This document shows positions 8,147 through 18,100 of a DNA stretch of 32,375 bases, piece after piece (positions within the stretch are counted from its first letter, which is position 1; each line of letters begins with the position of its first letter). The DNA comes from Rhodocyclaceae bacterium (GTDB taxonomy: Bacteria; Pseudomonadota; Gammaproteobacteria; Burkholderiales; Rhodocyclaceae), in NCBI GenBank assembly GCA_028714035.1, contig JAQTNA010000042.1:1-32375 (forward strand), in the 5' to 3' direction. The notes beneath the pieces were generated by a model, which ran no database searches, had not been told where the DNA came from, and saw only the letters and a program-made list of their open reading frames with translations. A program made the position numbers and the translations under genes.

Positions 8147-10055
8147 TGCCTTCCCCATCTATGAGACCCATCTCCCTCAAGAACCGTGACGGCTCTTTCC
8201 TCCACCCGCTGTATTTGCCTGCATAGGTAAGGGTCAGCGTTTCTATCGTTCGAGTAATCGCCACGAAGCAGTTGCGGCGCTCTTCCTGCATTTCCCGGCT
8301 TGTGTCGCCCGCTTTCTTGCTCTGGAAAGACGGCAACTGGTCCTCCGCCAGTCCAACCAGAAAGACGTGGCGGAACTCCATGCCCTTTGACGCATGAATC
8401 GTCAGGCAACGCACTGCATTGGAAGGAGCTTCTGGTGTCTTGTTCGCCAAGGCCAACTCTTGCAGGAACTGGCCAAGTGACATCTCGTAAGCGTCGATTT
8501 CACCGCCCATATCCTGGATGATGCCCCTCCAGACCTGACGCTCAGTGGGATATTCAGCGAACTGCTCAGACTCCTCGCCGTTTAAGCCCTGCGCTTCCAT
8601 AGAATCGAAGTAGGCCAAGGCAGTCCGAACAAACTCGGCATAGCCACCCCGTGCGAGTGCCGAGATTGCATTGCGAAGGGCCTCAGGAATCGACGTGGTG
8701 GACATCGCCAGTAAGCGAAGGGCCTCAACCTGGTCACCACTTGACTCAGCCGCCAGCGCATCCAGTTGCATCACATCAACATCGGCATCGATGCAATCCG
8801 ATAGGGCTTTAGTGACGGTAGCTGCCAAGTCATCGTCTTGATGAACCAGGGCCAGCTTCAACGCCGCCACGACAAAACGCAGCGGCGCACTCTCAAACTG
8901 GGTCTTACGCTTCTGCAAGTGTGAAGCCACGGGCAGTGCGCTTAATGCCTTGTGTACCCGTTCAAGAAGCTTGGAGTTCCTGGCGAGGACAACCAAATCA
9001 TGAGGCGCGACGCCAGACGAAAGACGAGATTGAATCTGCTCGGCTACCCAGCTTGCCTCGTCGGCATCATCCTCAAATGCCTCGACCTCGACTGGGTTGA
9101 TACCCGACTCCGGCTTCATTGGGAGCAAGGGCTTTTTCCCGGTTGCGCGCTCGCTGTTATGCGCAATCAACGCATTGGCCAGGGCCACCACTTCCGGCGG
9201 GCACCTGTAGTTTTCCGGGAGCTGGATAGTGGTCAGCTCATAGTGACTTTCGAGCTCATTAACCCTGGTTGGGCTTGCCCCATTCCACTGATAGATGATT
9301 TGGTCATCGTCTCCGACGATGAAGACATTCGCATCTTTCTGAGGAGCCAAGGCACGAAGAACACGATATTGGGCAACGTTCGTATCCTGGAACTCATCAA
9401 CGCAGACATACCGATACACCGTCTGGAGCTGCTTCGCGACACGAGGTCTCTCACGAAGGAGTTCCTCGCAGAAGTACAACATCGCCCCATAGTCCAGGCA
9501 GTTCTGCTCTTTCAGGAATGCCTTGTAGCCGGTGAATAGTGCCGACAACTGCAACCCCACCTCCTCATCCTTGAGCAGGGGTTGAACATCCGAGTCGGGG
9601 ACCACATTTCTGAAGAGAAAATCCAGGGCAGTAAGGGCCTTCTCAGCGGAAACAAACCGCGTCAGCGTGTCCGAATGCCTCGCCAGTAGCGACTTGACCA
9701 GGGAGAGCCGCTCAGCGTCCTCGATGATTTCAAAATCCGGGCTAAGCCCAAAATGGCTTCCATGTTGGCGGAGGATGTCAGCGGCGAAGGAATGGAATGT
9801 GGTGAGCAGAGCTCTGTCCTTTGCATCGGGAACCAGAGCCAGTAGTCGCTCCCGCATTTCTGTTGCCGCCTTGCGGGTGAAAGTTAGACAAAGAATGCGG
9901 AAAGACTCACCCTGGCTTTCCTCCACCAGGCGAGCGACACGAGAAGTCAATGTAGCCGTCTTCCCGGACCCTGGGCCAGCGAGCACCAGCAATGGGCCAA
10001 CATCCCATTTCGCGGCGGCCAGCTGGTTGGCGTTGAGTTTCTTCAGATAGTCCAT
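8139..10055 (-). CDS. gajB: UvrD-like SF1A helicase, Gabija GajB-like
   Basis: This is a 638-residue superfamily 1A helicase with all motifs visible: AGPGSGKTAT (Walker A, near 27), LTFTRKAATEMRERL (Ia), VDEFQDTN (II), VGDDDQIIYQWNGA (III), LPENYRCPPEVV (IV), LTIHASKGMEFRHVFL (V) and AITRTIETL (VI). A UvrD-like helicase directly behind an OLD-family nuclease is the arrangement of class 2 OLD loci and of the Gabija defence system, in which GajB pairs with GajA. It is longer than the roughly 500-residue founding GajB, so assignment to Gabija rests mainly on context. The ATG shares one base with the stop of the nuclease gene (TGATG), indicating coupled translation. Confidence 0.85.
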   Translation of the reverse strand: MDYLKKLNANQLAAAKWDVGPLLVLAGPGSGKTATLTSRVARLVEESQGESFRILCLTFTRKAATEMRERLLALVPDAKDRALLTTFHSFAADILRQHGSHFGLSPDFEIIEDAERLSLVKSLLARHSDTLTRFVSAEKALTALDFLFRNVVPDSDVQPLLKDEEVGLQLSALFTGYKAFLKEQNCLDYGAMLYFCEELLRERPRVAKQLQTVYRYVCVDEFQDTNVAQYRVLRALAPQKDANVFIVGDDDQIIYQWNGASPTRVNELESHYELTTIQLPENYRCPPEVVALANALIAHNSERATGKKPLLPMKPESGINPVEVEAFEDDADEASWVAEQIQSRLSSGVAPHDLVVLARNSKLLERVHKALSALPVASHLQKRKTQFESAPLRFVVAALKLALVHQDDDLAATVTKALSDCIDADVDVMQLDALAAESSGDQVEALRLLAMSTTSIPEALRNAISALARGGYAEFVRTALAYFDSMEAQGLNGEESEQFAEYPTERQVWRGIIQDMGGEIDAYEMSLGQFLQELALANKTPEAPSNAVRCLTIHASKGMEFRHVFLVGLAEDQLPSFQSKKAGDTSREMQEERRNCFVAITRTIETLTLTYAGKYSGWRKEPSRFLREMGLIDGEGNE

Positions 10056-11788
10056 CAGGGTCTCCTGGCCATGGCGACAGCCTTATAAAGTGGGCCTTTG
10101 ATTGCCGCAGGCACTGAGGACGCTCCCCGCTCTCGCATCGCTTCGACGACAGCATATGCAGCTGTAGGTTTAGATTTATCCGGCAAGCATTCGGCGATTT
10201 GCCTTGGATAATCAGGCTCCCCCTTGGCAACGGTCAGTAGATTCTTTTTCTTTTGAGGCGAGGCCAAACCCTCATATACGTCTACAAAGCCATTAGCTGC
10301 GAGGTATGGCTCAATAGATGTAGCCCCTGTCAGGGCCGTCAGATGCCGCCATTTTCGTTGAGGCGTTCCAGGCAACCGCGCCTCGGCCTTCTTGGCGTCT
10401 GTCAAACCTTGACCGTCTGCATCGGTCAGACAATGCCATGAAATGCCCAGGGCGTTAGCCGCATCCAGGAAGTAGTCGATGTCTCCAAGGCGATACTCGA
10501 CACACCTCACCCCAGCTTGCTCCAGGTCCAGGCCGAGGACTTCGGCGGCACCAGAAAAGATGATGGCTTCAGTCTCGCCTTCGCCCAGGAGCCAACCGCG
10601 TGCAAAGAACAGTTCCCCCCTGGTTCTCCGTACAAGGAAATCAAACTTACGCTGGTCCCGAGGACCAAGATGTCCTGCCTTGATTGCCCCCACCTTGATT
10701 TGCCCATTGGAGCGGTAAAGGCGCCGTATCGAAGTCAGTTGGACTTCAGAAAGCAAATCCCCGGAATGGGTGGCGATAAGTTTCTGGCCGTCGATATCCC
10801 GAATCGTCTTCCAGAGTGCCCGTACAGCGTTGGGGTGTAGGTGTGCTTCCGGCTCCTCCATCGCAACGATGGGCCTAGACGCTTTGTTGCCTTGCTTGCG
10901 TGACAACTCAGACTTCAGGAATGCATCGAACAGCATCAGCACAGACAGACTCTGCGTGCCTTCACCGTGCCGCCCTATGGGCAGCCTGGCACCAGTCGAA
11001 GACGCAATGCTGACCTGGGTCCGATTCAGCATGTCGAAGACGCGTGCCGGGACTGCGTCCACGCTCACGACATCTTGCTCACCCAAGGCAACCAAGTTCT
11101 GAACCCGTGACAGTTGCTCCCGAACCCCCTTGAATGTGCCGTGTGCCTCGATGATTTCAGCGTTAATACTTTCCAGCTGCTTTTCGATTTCAGCCTTCTT
11201 CGCTGGGTCAATCTGGGAGTTCTTGACGAACGGCGACCAGAACTGGGATGTGCGCGAAAACTCTTTGCCCGCATCTCTCAATGCGGACAAGTAGAACAAT
11301 GGCCTGACTTGCTGAAGCTGCCCTAAACGTCCCCGATTCTTTGGAGGTAAAGGATTACCGCCGGCATCCAGGAACTCAAAAGTGGTTTCAATATCCTGGA
11401 TAACCGCTGAAAACTGAGCGGTGACACGTAGCTGCACCCGACTCCTGTCGTCCGGCGGCACCAGGACCACCACGCCACCGTCACCCCCGAGCTGCTGCTC
11501 GATTTCATCAGGCCATTCGCCAGGGTTTGACTCCTCGAAGGTCAGCGTAATCTTTATCGCGGGAGCCGATGTCGGGTCAGCCGTCTGGCTATCGAAGTGG
11601 AGGTCGAACTCATCGAATGGCGAACTTCGGCCCGTGGAGCGCAACATCTGAAGGCAGGCCCGGAGGGCATGCAAAACCGTTGTCTTGCCAGAGTTGTTCT
11701 CCCCCACGAGCACGGTGGTCTCGTCCAGGTCCAACTCCAGCGCTTTAATGCCCCGGTAGTTCTCGATGTGCAGCTTGGTCAGCAGCAT
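10055..11788 (-). CDS. gajA: OLD-family ATPase-TOPRIM nuclease, Gabija GajA-like
   Basis: This 577-residue protein has an ABC-type ATPase domain fused to a TOPRIM nuclease domain. Walker A GENNSGKTT is near residue 31, the signature-like GEGTQSLS lies in the middle, Walker B VAMEEPEAHLHP follows, then an H-loop THSG. The TOPRIM part shows GEGETEAI (metal-binding Glu) and LTDADGQG (DxD). Length and domain order match GajA, whose nicking activity is relieved when nucleotides are depleted during phage replication. The start codon overlaps the pglX stop as TGATG, and the same junction links it to the helicase. GC in sampled lines is about 53 percent against about 67 percent in BREX genes, so the pair looks inserted. 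Confidence 0.87.
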   Translation of the reverse strand: MLLTKLHIENYRGIKALELDLDETTVLVGENNSGKTTVLHALRACLQMLRSTGRSSPFDEFDLHFDSQTADPTSAPAIKITLTFEESNPGEWPDEIEQQLGGDGGVVVLVPPDDRSRVQLRVTAQFSAVIQDIETTFEFLDAGGNPLPPKNRGRLGQLQQVRPLFYLSALRDAGKEFSRTSQFWSPFVKNSQIDPAKKAEIEKQLESINAEIIEAHGTFKGVREQLSRVQNLVALGEQDVVSVDAVPARVFDMLNRTQVSIASSTGARLPIGRHGEGTQSLSVLMLFDAFLKSELSRKQGNKASRPIVAMEEPEAHLHPNAVRALWKTIRDIDGQKLIATHSGDLLSEVQLTSIRRLYRSNGQIKVGAIKAGHLGPRDQRKFDFLVRRTRGELFFARGWLLGEGETEAIIFSGAAEVLGLDLEQAGVRCVEYRLGDIDYFLDAANALGISWHCLTDADGQGLTDAKKAEARLPGTPQRKWRHLTALTGATSIEPYLAANGFVDVYEGLASPQKKKNLLTVAKGEPDYPRQIAECLPDKSKPTAAYAVVEAMRERGASSVPAAIKGPLYKAVAMARRP

Positions 11789-14700
11789 CAGCTCATCCCT
11801 CTAGCCGCTCGCTTCTCCGCCAGCGTCAGATGGTGGTCATTGATGCGGTCGCCCTTGAAAGTCTTGAACCAGGGGGCGGACTCCACGTCTTTGCCGCGGT
11901 CCTTGTCCCAGGCGATGTTGAGCTTGGGTTTCTTGTTGTGGCGCAGGACTTCGGCGGTCATGAAGGGGCGGATGTTGAGGCGCACGCCGTCGTTGAGGTC
12001 GGGGTCCCAGCCGATGGGTTGCTGGTCCAGGGGCTTCCAGCGGACGAAGATGTCGTAGGGAGCTTCGCCTTCGAGGATTTTCTCCAGCTTGGTCTTCAGG
12101 GCCTGGGCGGCGGCGAGGCGCAGGTCGGCGCCGTCTACCCCACCACGCGTGCCGCGTTCCTGGGTGCGTATCCAGTCGCCCAGATAGGTGTAGATGAGGG
12201 TTTCCAGGTTCTTGCGGTCGAGCTTGTGGTAGTTCACCAGGGCCGCGAAGCCGTCCTTGAGGCCATCCCAGACGTGCCAGATGAAGGGCCGGTGCTGGAA
12301 GCGCTTGCAGTGCTGTTCGAAGAAGCGCTCGCGCAGCCAGAAATCCAGGCTCTTGCCGGCGCAGTCGGCCTGGGCGAGGAGTTTGTCCAGGGTGCCTGCC
12401 TGCCAGTCCGCACCCCAGGCGGCGATGAGCAGGTCCAGCAGGCGCTCGGCGGCGGGCTTTTCGCCGCGCACCGGGGGGATGCAAGCGATGCCGTCATCAT
12501 CGGCCAGGGCAGCAAGCTTGGCTGACTCCGCAATCCAGGCACGTGCCTCGTCGGAGAGTTCCATGTCGGCGTCGGTCTCCGCCGGCCACTGATAGCCCAG
12601 CAGGCGGGCGATGGCGACTTGCAGTGGGTCGGTGGCGGGCTTGGGGTGGCCGTGGAATATCCACTGGGTGGGGTCGTCGGAATAGGGTTTGGGCAGGCCG
12701 TTCGGATAGCGCTCTGCGGCGACTTGCTGCCAGTGGGCAACATCAAAGCCGACTTTCACCAGGGTTGAGGGCGTAACTTTGAGCGCCTGGTTTATTTTCC
12801 GAACAGATGACCCGAACGCCCCAGACTCACAGCATGCCCAAATAGCGGCTACATGTTCTGGATTCTCGGGCACGACAACCGCAACTGTGTCGTCAAATAA
12901 TGCGCCCGAATACAGCGCGGCAGGAAGCTGCCCTGTTTGGCTAACACAGACCCCTTTCCTTCCCCAGGCCAATCCGCCAGCCAGGATTGAAATCCCGTTT
13001 TTATATTGTTCTCGAAGAACTCCCTTGTCCTGCTGCCAGAATACGGCGAGGGAAAGACCGCCCCAGGATATGTTTTCACTCACAGACGATTGTCCATATT
13101 CCCAATCTGCATCTAGGCGCGGCTCCCAGAAGGATTTATAGAAACGCACAGCGTCTTTCGTGATTAACCCTGTAACACCACGTGCTATCTCATCAAGTAG
13201 CGAACCTTCTTCCGGAAAAAGAGTGATACGACAACCAGGGCTCCGCAGTTGTGAATCCTGTAAAACAGAGTGCAACGCACAACTTCTGATATGCGATGCT
13301 TTCTCGGTAGGTGTTGGCTCTTGGCTTGCATCCACACCAATCAAATGGTCGTTCTTCGTTGGCGCTCGCTGCTCAAGCGACACTAAGACAGCTTGAACAA
13401 CATGCCCCGATATGGACTCGAACGCACCTGGGCCTAGCCTCGCCAGCATCCGCCATGTTGTTTCTTTCAACAGCTGTTCACGATGAGCTTTGTATCGTGA
13501 GCGAAAGAGCCAATTCTGAGGCGTTACTGCGGAACAAATACCTCCCGGATTCAACAGTTCCAAAGACCTTTCAACGAAGACATTTGCAAGGTCTTGCTGG
13601 GCGTTCGAGAAATGGGCCTCGCAAAAGTCCTTGAGATGGTCGGACTGCCTGCCCCGTGCCAGATAAGGCACGTTGGTGATGACCAGGTGGTAACGCTGGG
13701 CCAGGATGCGCGCCGCATCCAGCAGGCCCTGGGCGCTGACCGCTGCATCCCAGAGGTCTTCGCTGTCGCTCAACAGGCCGACCCGCTCCTGAGTCAACGC
13801 GGTGCTCAGCATGGCCTGAAGTCCTGCGTAATCACTGGTGGCCAGGTCGTTGCGCAGACTGCCCCAGGGGTCGAGCAGACTGCCCAGCAAAGGCGCCTCG
13901 CGCATACTGGCGTGGAGCAGTTTCAGGTCCTGGCGCAACAGGGTGGCATGGGGCGCGTCGTCCGGAACCAGGGCCGCCCAGTCGTCCGCCTTGGCCGAAA
14001 CCTTGAGGCCACAACAGGCGATGTTGAGAGCCGGGAGCACGCGGTAGCCGCCAGCGTCCGGGTAGCTCCAGGCGGCCAGGGCCAGGGCAAAGGCGGCGAT
14101 TTCCACGCAGCGGGGGTCGATTTCCAGGCCGTGCAGGTTGTCGGCGATGACCGCATCCACCGCTTCGCTGGCGGACAGGCTCTCGGCCTGCATGCGCATG
14201 GGCACCAGCAGGTGGAACGCGGCGACGATGAAGTGGCCGGAACCGCAGCAGGGGTCGAGGAGCTTGAAGTCCTTGAGGGTGTCAGGCCAGCCGTCGAACT
14301 TGCCGGCGGCGGGGGTGCCGTCTTCCAGGGTACGAAGGTATTCCAGGTCCACCGGGCAGGGTTCGCCGGGGTGGCGGCGCTTTTGCCTTGTTTCCCACCA
14401 CGCGCCCAGGGAGTTGTGGAGCAGGAAGGCCACCATGTAGGGCTCGGTGAAGAGCTGGGTGACAGCGGGCAGTTCGTCGGCGCCGATTTTCACCTCGGAG
14501 GCGTTCACCTCGTCCTTACGCTTGGCCTGCCAAAACTGGTAGACCCAACCCAGGCTATCGGAGGCGCGGAAGGTGTCCGGGTCCAGGCCAGAGACGAGCT
14601 TGGCCAGGGCATGTAGGTCGTTCGGAGCCAATTGCACTTGCAGCGCCGGTGCATCCTTTCGGAAGACCTGGGGCAGCATGCGGGCGGCGTAGCGGCCAGC

Positions 14701-15090
14701 CAGCTCCCAGCCGTCGGACGCACCTTCGTCCTTGGCGAGGTCGTTGCAGTCGGCCAGGGATACGGCCACGCCGTCCGGGTGCATGAGCAGGTGGTTTTCT
14801 GCCAGGAAGCGGGCGAAGAGCATGCGGTGCCAGTGCTCGTAGGCGACTTCCCAGACCAGGTGACGGATGTCCTGTTTGTCGCCAGTGAGCTTCACGTCGC
14901 CCAGTTGGCGGCCGTGCAGGCGCAGGCGACGGCGAAGTTCGGCCTGTTCCGGGGTGAGGTGGGCGGGCGCCTTCGGCTCGCCTACGCCCAGATACTCCAA
15001 GGCGTCTCGGGCAGCGGTTTCGGCAACGTCGCGGGCCGTTTTGATGGTGGCTTCCAGACGGCTACGCAGGGGTTTACTGAGCGGGTGCAT
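11788..15090 (-). CDS. pglX: BREX adenine-specific methyltransferase PglX
   Basis: PglX methylates adenine in an asymmetric target on host DNA and is also required for phage exclusion. The 1,100-residue protein carries the SAM-binding motif LLDPCCGSGHF at about 277-287 and the catalytic motif IV as ITNVPYL at 471-477, where most N6-adenine methylases have NPPY. Residues about 485-775, immediately after motif IV, are encoded by visibly lower-GC DNA than both ends. This is where target recognition is expected, which suggests replacement by recombination. The ATG at 15090 was chosen because GAGGAG lies 9 nt upstream; the ATG at 15099 directly abuts that sequence. The gene begins 13 nt after the brxC stop, and its own stop overlaps the next start as TGATG. 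Confidence 0.95.
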   Translation of the reverse strand: MHPLSKPLRSRLEATIKTARDVAETAARDALEYLGVGEPKAPAHLTPEQAELRRRLRLHGRQLGDVKLTGDKQDIRHLVWEVAYEHWHRMLFARFLAENHLLMHPDGVAVSLADCNDLAKDEGASDGWELAGRYAARMLPQVFRKDAPALQVQLAPNDLHALAKLVSGLDPDTFRASDSLGWVYQFWQAKRKDEVNASEVKIGADELPAVTQLFTEPYMVAFLLHNSLGAWWETRQKRRHPGEPCPVDLEYLRTLEDGTPAAGKFDGWPDTLKDFKLLDPCCGSGHFIVAAFHLLVPMRMQAESLSASEAVDAVIADNLHGLEIDPRCVEIAAFALALAAWSYPDAGGYRVLPALNIACCGLKVSAKADDWAALVPDDAPHATLLRQDLKLLHASMREAPLLGSLLDPWGSLRNDLATSDYAGLQAMLSTALTQERVGLLSDSEDLWDAAVSAQGLLDAARILAQRYHLVITNVPYLARGRQSDHLKDFCEAHFSNAQQDLANVFVERSLELLNPGGICSAVTPQNWLFRSRYKAHREQLLKETTWRMLARLGPGAFESISGHVVQAVLVSLEQRAPTKNDHLIGVDASQEPTPTEKASHIRSCALHSVLQDSQLRSPGCRITLFPEEGSLLDEIARGVTGLITKDAVRFYKSFWEPRLDADWEYGQSSVSENISWGGLSLAVFWQQDKGVLREQYKNGISILAGGLAWGRKGVCVSQTGQLPAALYSGALFDDTVAVVVPENPEHVAAIWACCESGAFGSSVRKINQALKVTPSTLVKVGFDVAHWQQVAAERYPNGLPKPYSDDPTQWIFHGHPKPATDPLQVAIARLLGYQWPAETDADMELSDEARAWIAESAKLAALADDDGIACIPPVRGEKPAAERLLDLLIAAWGADWQAGTLDKLLAQADCAGKSLDFWLRERFFEQHCKRFQHRPFIWHVWDGLKDGFAALVNYHKLDRKNLETLIYTYLGDWIRTQERGTRGGVDGADLRLAAAQALKTKLEKILEGEAPYDIFVRWKPLDQQPIGWDPDLNDGVRLNIRPFMTAEVLRHNKKPKLNIAWDKDRGKDVESAPWFKTFKGDRINDHHLTLAEKRAARGMS
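12770..13640 (-). other. Low-GC mosaic block inside pglX
   Basis: Sampled 60-base lines here have about 47-60 percent GC, against about 67 percent in lines near 12001 and similarly high values beyond 13650. The switch on the right falls just downstream (in coding direction) of methylase motif IV. The reading frame stays open across the block, so it is an in-frame exchange and not damage. Confidence 0.6.
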
Positions 15091-15103
15091 GGCGCTCATC
15101 TCC

Positions 15104-18100
15104 TCAGAGGGACACCGGGCCTTGGCCCAGGCGTTCCTTGAGCAGCTTCTCCACCTCGTCCAGCCAGGCCTTCAGTTCATCCTGGGAGCTCAACACACGG
15201 TGGGGCAACTGCACCGGCATGGCCTTGGGGGTGACCTTCTGGACGGCCTTCTGGCGGGCCTGGTCGAAACGGTTGGCCAGGGCCTCGCGCTTATCCGCCC
15301 ACCGGGCCAGGGGGCACTCGTCCAGGGCCTGTTCCAGGGCGGCGGCGGAACTCATGTCCGGCATCTGGGCCGGCTCCAGGCCACATTCCTTGAGGATGGT
15401 GGTCTGGTCGGCGGCGCTGAGCTTCTGCCAGGACTCATCGGCCTGAAGCGCGGTCAGGCGCGCGGTGTATTCGTCCTGGAATGCCTGGACATGGTGGTTC
15501 AGGGAGCGACGGAGCAGGTCCACCGTTTTTTCCAACAGGGCCTGCACCGGGTCCGGGGTGGCCAGCAAGGCACGCTGGTCGGCGATGGCCTTGGCCTCCT
15601 CGGCCAGTTCTTCATGGGGACCGAGGTCCTTGGCCTGGTTCAACAGGTCGGAGAGTTGAATCCAGTTGGGCCAACGCTTGTCGGTGGCTTGGCCCGCCTG
15701 CTGCCAGGCGTTCGCATCGGCCAGGAGCTTGTCCCGGTCGGCATGGAGTTGGACCAACAGGGCGTTGCCGGCGAGCTGTTCCAGTTGGTTGATGTGGCTC
15801 ACGTCCGGCACAGCGGGCTTGGGGGCCTCGCCACCGGCCTTGGCCGCCCTGTACTTGAGCTCTTCCAGCAGGAGCATGGCTTTTTGCAGTTCTTCCTGGG
15901 GTTGGCAGGCAATGCCCACTTCCTGCATGAGCTTGCGCAGCTGGATGAGCTGGACGGGGGAGACGGTGACCGACTCGGGCTTGAAGCTGGCCTGGGTGAG
16001 CTTGTTGCGCTCCAGGCCCTTGGCATCCACCGCCTTGTGGGCGGCATCCAGGGCGCGCAGGTGGCCGCTGGCCAGCAGGGCGTAGAGGGCGCCGTCCACC
16101 GCGTCCTGGGGCCAGCCATAGGGTGGCGCGCGGAAGTAGTCGCGGATTTCGCTGCCCTTCTTGCCGCCGGCGATGAACTTGAGGATGGCGGCACAGACCG
16201 GGTGCTTGTCCGGGTCGCCCTTGTAGCCAATCGCTTCCAGGGCCTGGCTATCGTTCTTGCGCGCGCGTTCCAGGGCCTTTTCCCAGCCGGCCTGGTCGGC
16301 CACATCGAACTGGGGATAGAGCCGGACGACGGATTTCTGCCCGGCGGCGCTGAGTTTGCCGGCCAGGTCGTCGGGGTCGGTCACTTCGGTGCCGCCGGCC
16401 TGGAAGACACGGGCACCGGCAAAGACCTCGGCCAGGAGCGTCTGGATTTGACGCTCGGCGGCCTTGAGGCGGGTAGTCATGGCGCTCAGGGCTTCCTCTC
16501 CTTCCGGCGTGGAGGGGACGCCCTTGGTGTCCAGGGTGGCCTTGGCCGCCTTCATGGCGACGATGGCATTGGCAAGGTCGGTCTTGTTGCGGGCGGGCAA
16601 GTAGACGAAGAGGCTTGGGTCGCTGTTGCCCACGGCGCGGGCCTCGGCCAGGAAGGATTTCTCGTCGGTCTGCCAGCCGTCCTGAATCCAGGCGACGATG
16701 CGCTGGGCGTGGTCCTTGGGGAGTTCGGCATCGAAGCTGGGAGATAGGTCACGGGCCTCCTTGCCTTGGGTGAGGCGGACCTGGCGCAGGGTGTCCCCTG
16801 CCATCTTGCGGAACAGGTCGGTCCGCTCCTGTTCGATGCGGGTGACGGAGCTCTTGAGCTCGGATTCCTGGTGGCGGTATTCGTCCTGCCAGGCGCTGCT
16901 TTCACGGGTCTGGAGGCGGTATTCCACGCCCATGCCGGTGGTGATGCCCATGACCAGGCCATCCTTTTCCTGCAAGACGTGCAGCAGGTCCGGGACACGC
17001 TTGCGCAGGTCGGCGGAACCGGCGGGCAGGTCCACGAGCAGGAGGTCAGCCAGGGTGTCGGCAGTGGCGCGCACGCCGGTATCCGCCACGGCCTCGGTGG
17101 GCAGCTTGCCAATGAGGTAAATCAGCTTGAGCAGGCGGGCCTTGAGCGGGTCGTCGCCCTTGCCGGCGGCGAGGGCTTCGATGTGGTTGTACGCCTCGCG
17201 GGAGAGCGCGGCGGTTTGGAGCAAGCTGACGGCGTTCTGGTCGTAGATGAAGTCGCCGGCCACCACGTGGCCCAGGGGTTGGTCGCCAGTGGCGATGACC
17301 GCCTCATGCACCACGCGCAACTGGTTGCGCAGCTGGGCCACGGTGCCGGTGGTGTCCACGGCACGCATGACGCGCTCCCAGAAGCGACGGCGCACCGGCA
17401 GGATGGGGTAGTCGGCCACCATCACGTCCTCGTCGGCGAGGGTGTGCTCCAGCTTGGTGCCATGCAGGTGGCGGGAAATCTCGCCCAGGTTGTCCTGCAA
17501 GACCTTCTCCACGGTCGGCACGGCACTGGTCTTCTTGGCCAGGATGATTTCGCGGATGACGCCTTCCACGTCCGTGTCGGACAGGGAGACCTGTACCGGG
17601 AAGCGGCCCAGCAGCTTGGACAAGGTGGGGGTGCCGGCCAGGGCGGTCTGGCCAGTGCCGACGAAGAGCAAGCGGCCACTGAAATGCTTGCAGCAGGTCT
17701 CGACGGCTTCCTGGAGCCGGTAGGCGCGGTCGGCGCTGTCGCCGATGTATTGCTGCACCTCGTCCAGGACGATGACGGTCAGAGGGAACTTGTTGTCGTG
17801 GGCCAGGGCATCGTGGATGGCGTCCACCAACTCGTCGTTGGACAGGTCGGTGACCTCGCGATACTGGTCCTTCAGCAGCATACGGGCATTCTTGGCGTTG
17901 TCCGCGAAGTCCGGATAGACCTTGAGCAGGGCGTTGGCCAGGACGGGGGAGACATACATCTCCTTGAGCTCACGCTCGAAGTCTTCACCCTTGCCCTCGA
18001 TTTCGGCTTTCAAGGCATCCAGGAGGCCCTTCCGCTGAAGCCAGAGGACGAAGCGGCCGTGGTGATACTTCTCAGGCAGCCCTGCTGAACGAAAAACGAT

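Noticed and set aside
14867-16747. A 626-codon plus-strand open frame, and similar long plus-strand frames at 2256-2987, 3066-3902, 4125-5075, 13594-14616 and 16766-18088
   Set aside because: They are antisense shadows of GC-rich pglX, brxC, brxL and pglZ, with Gly/His/Val-rich low-information sequence and no family resemblance.
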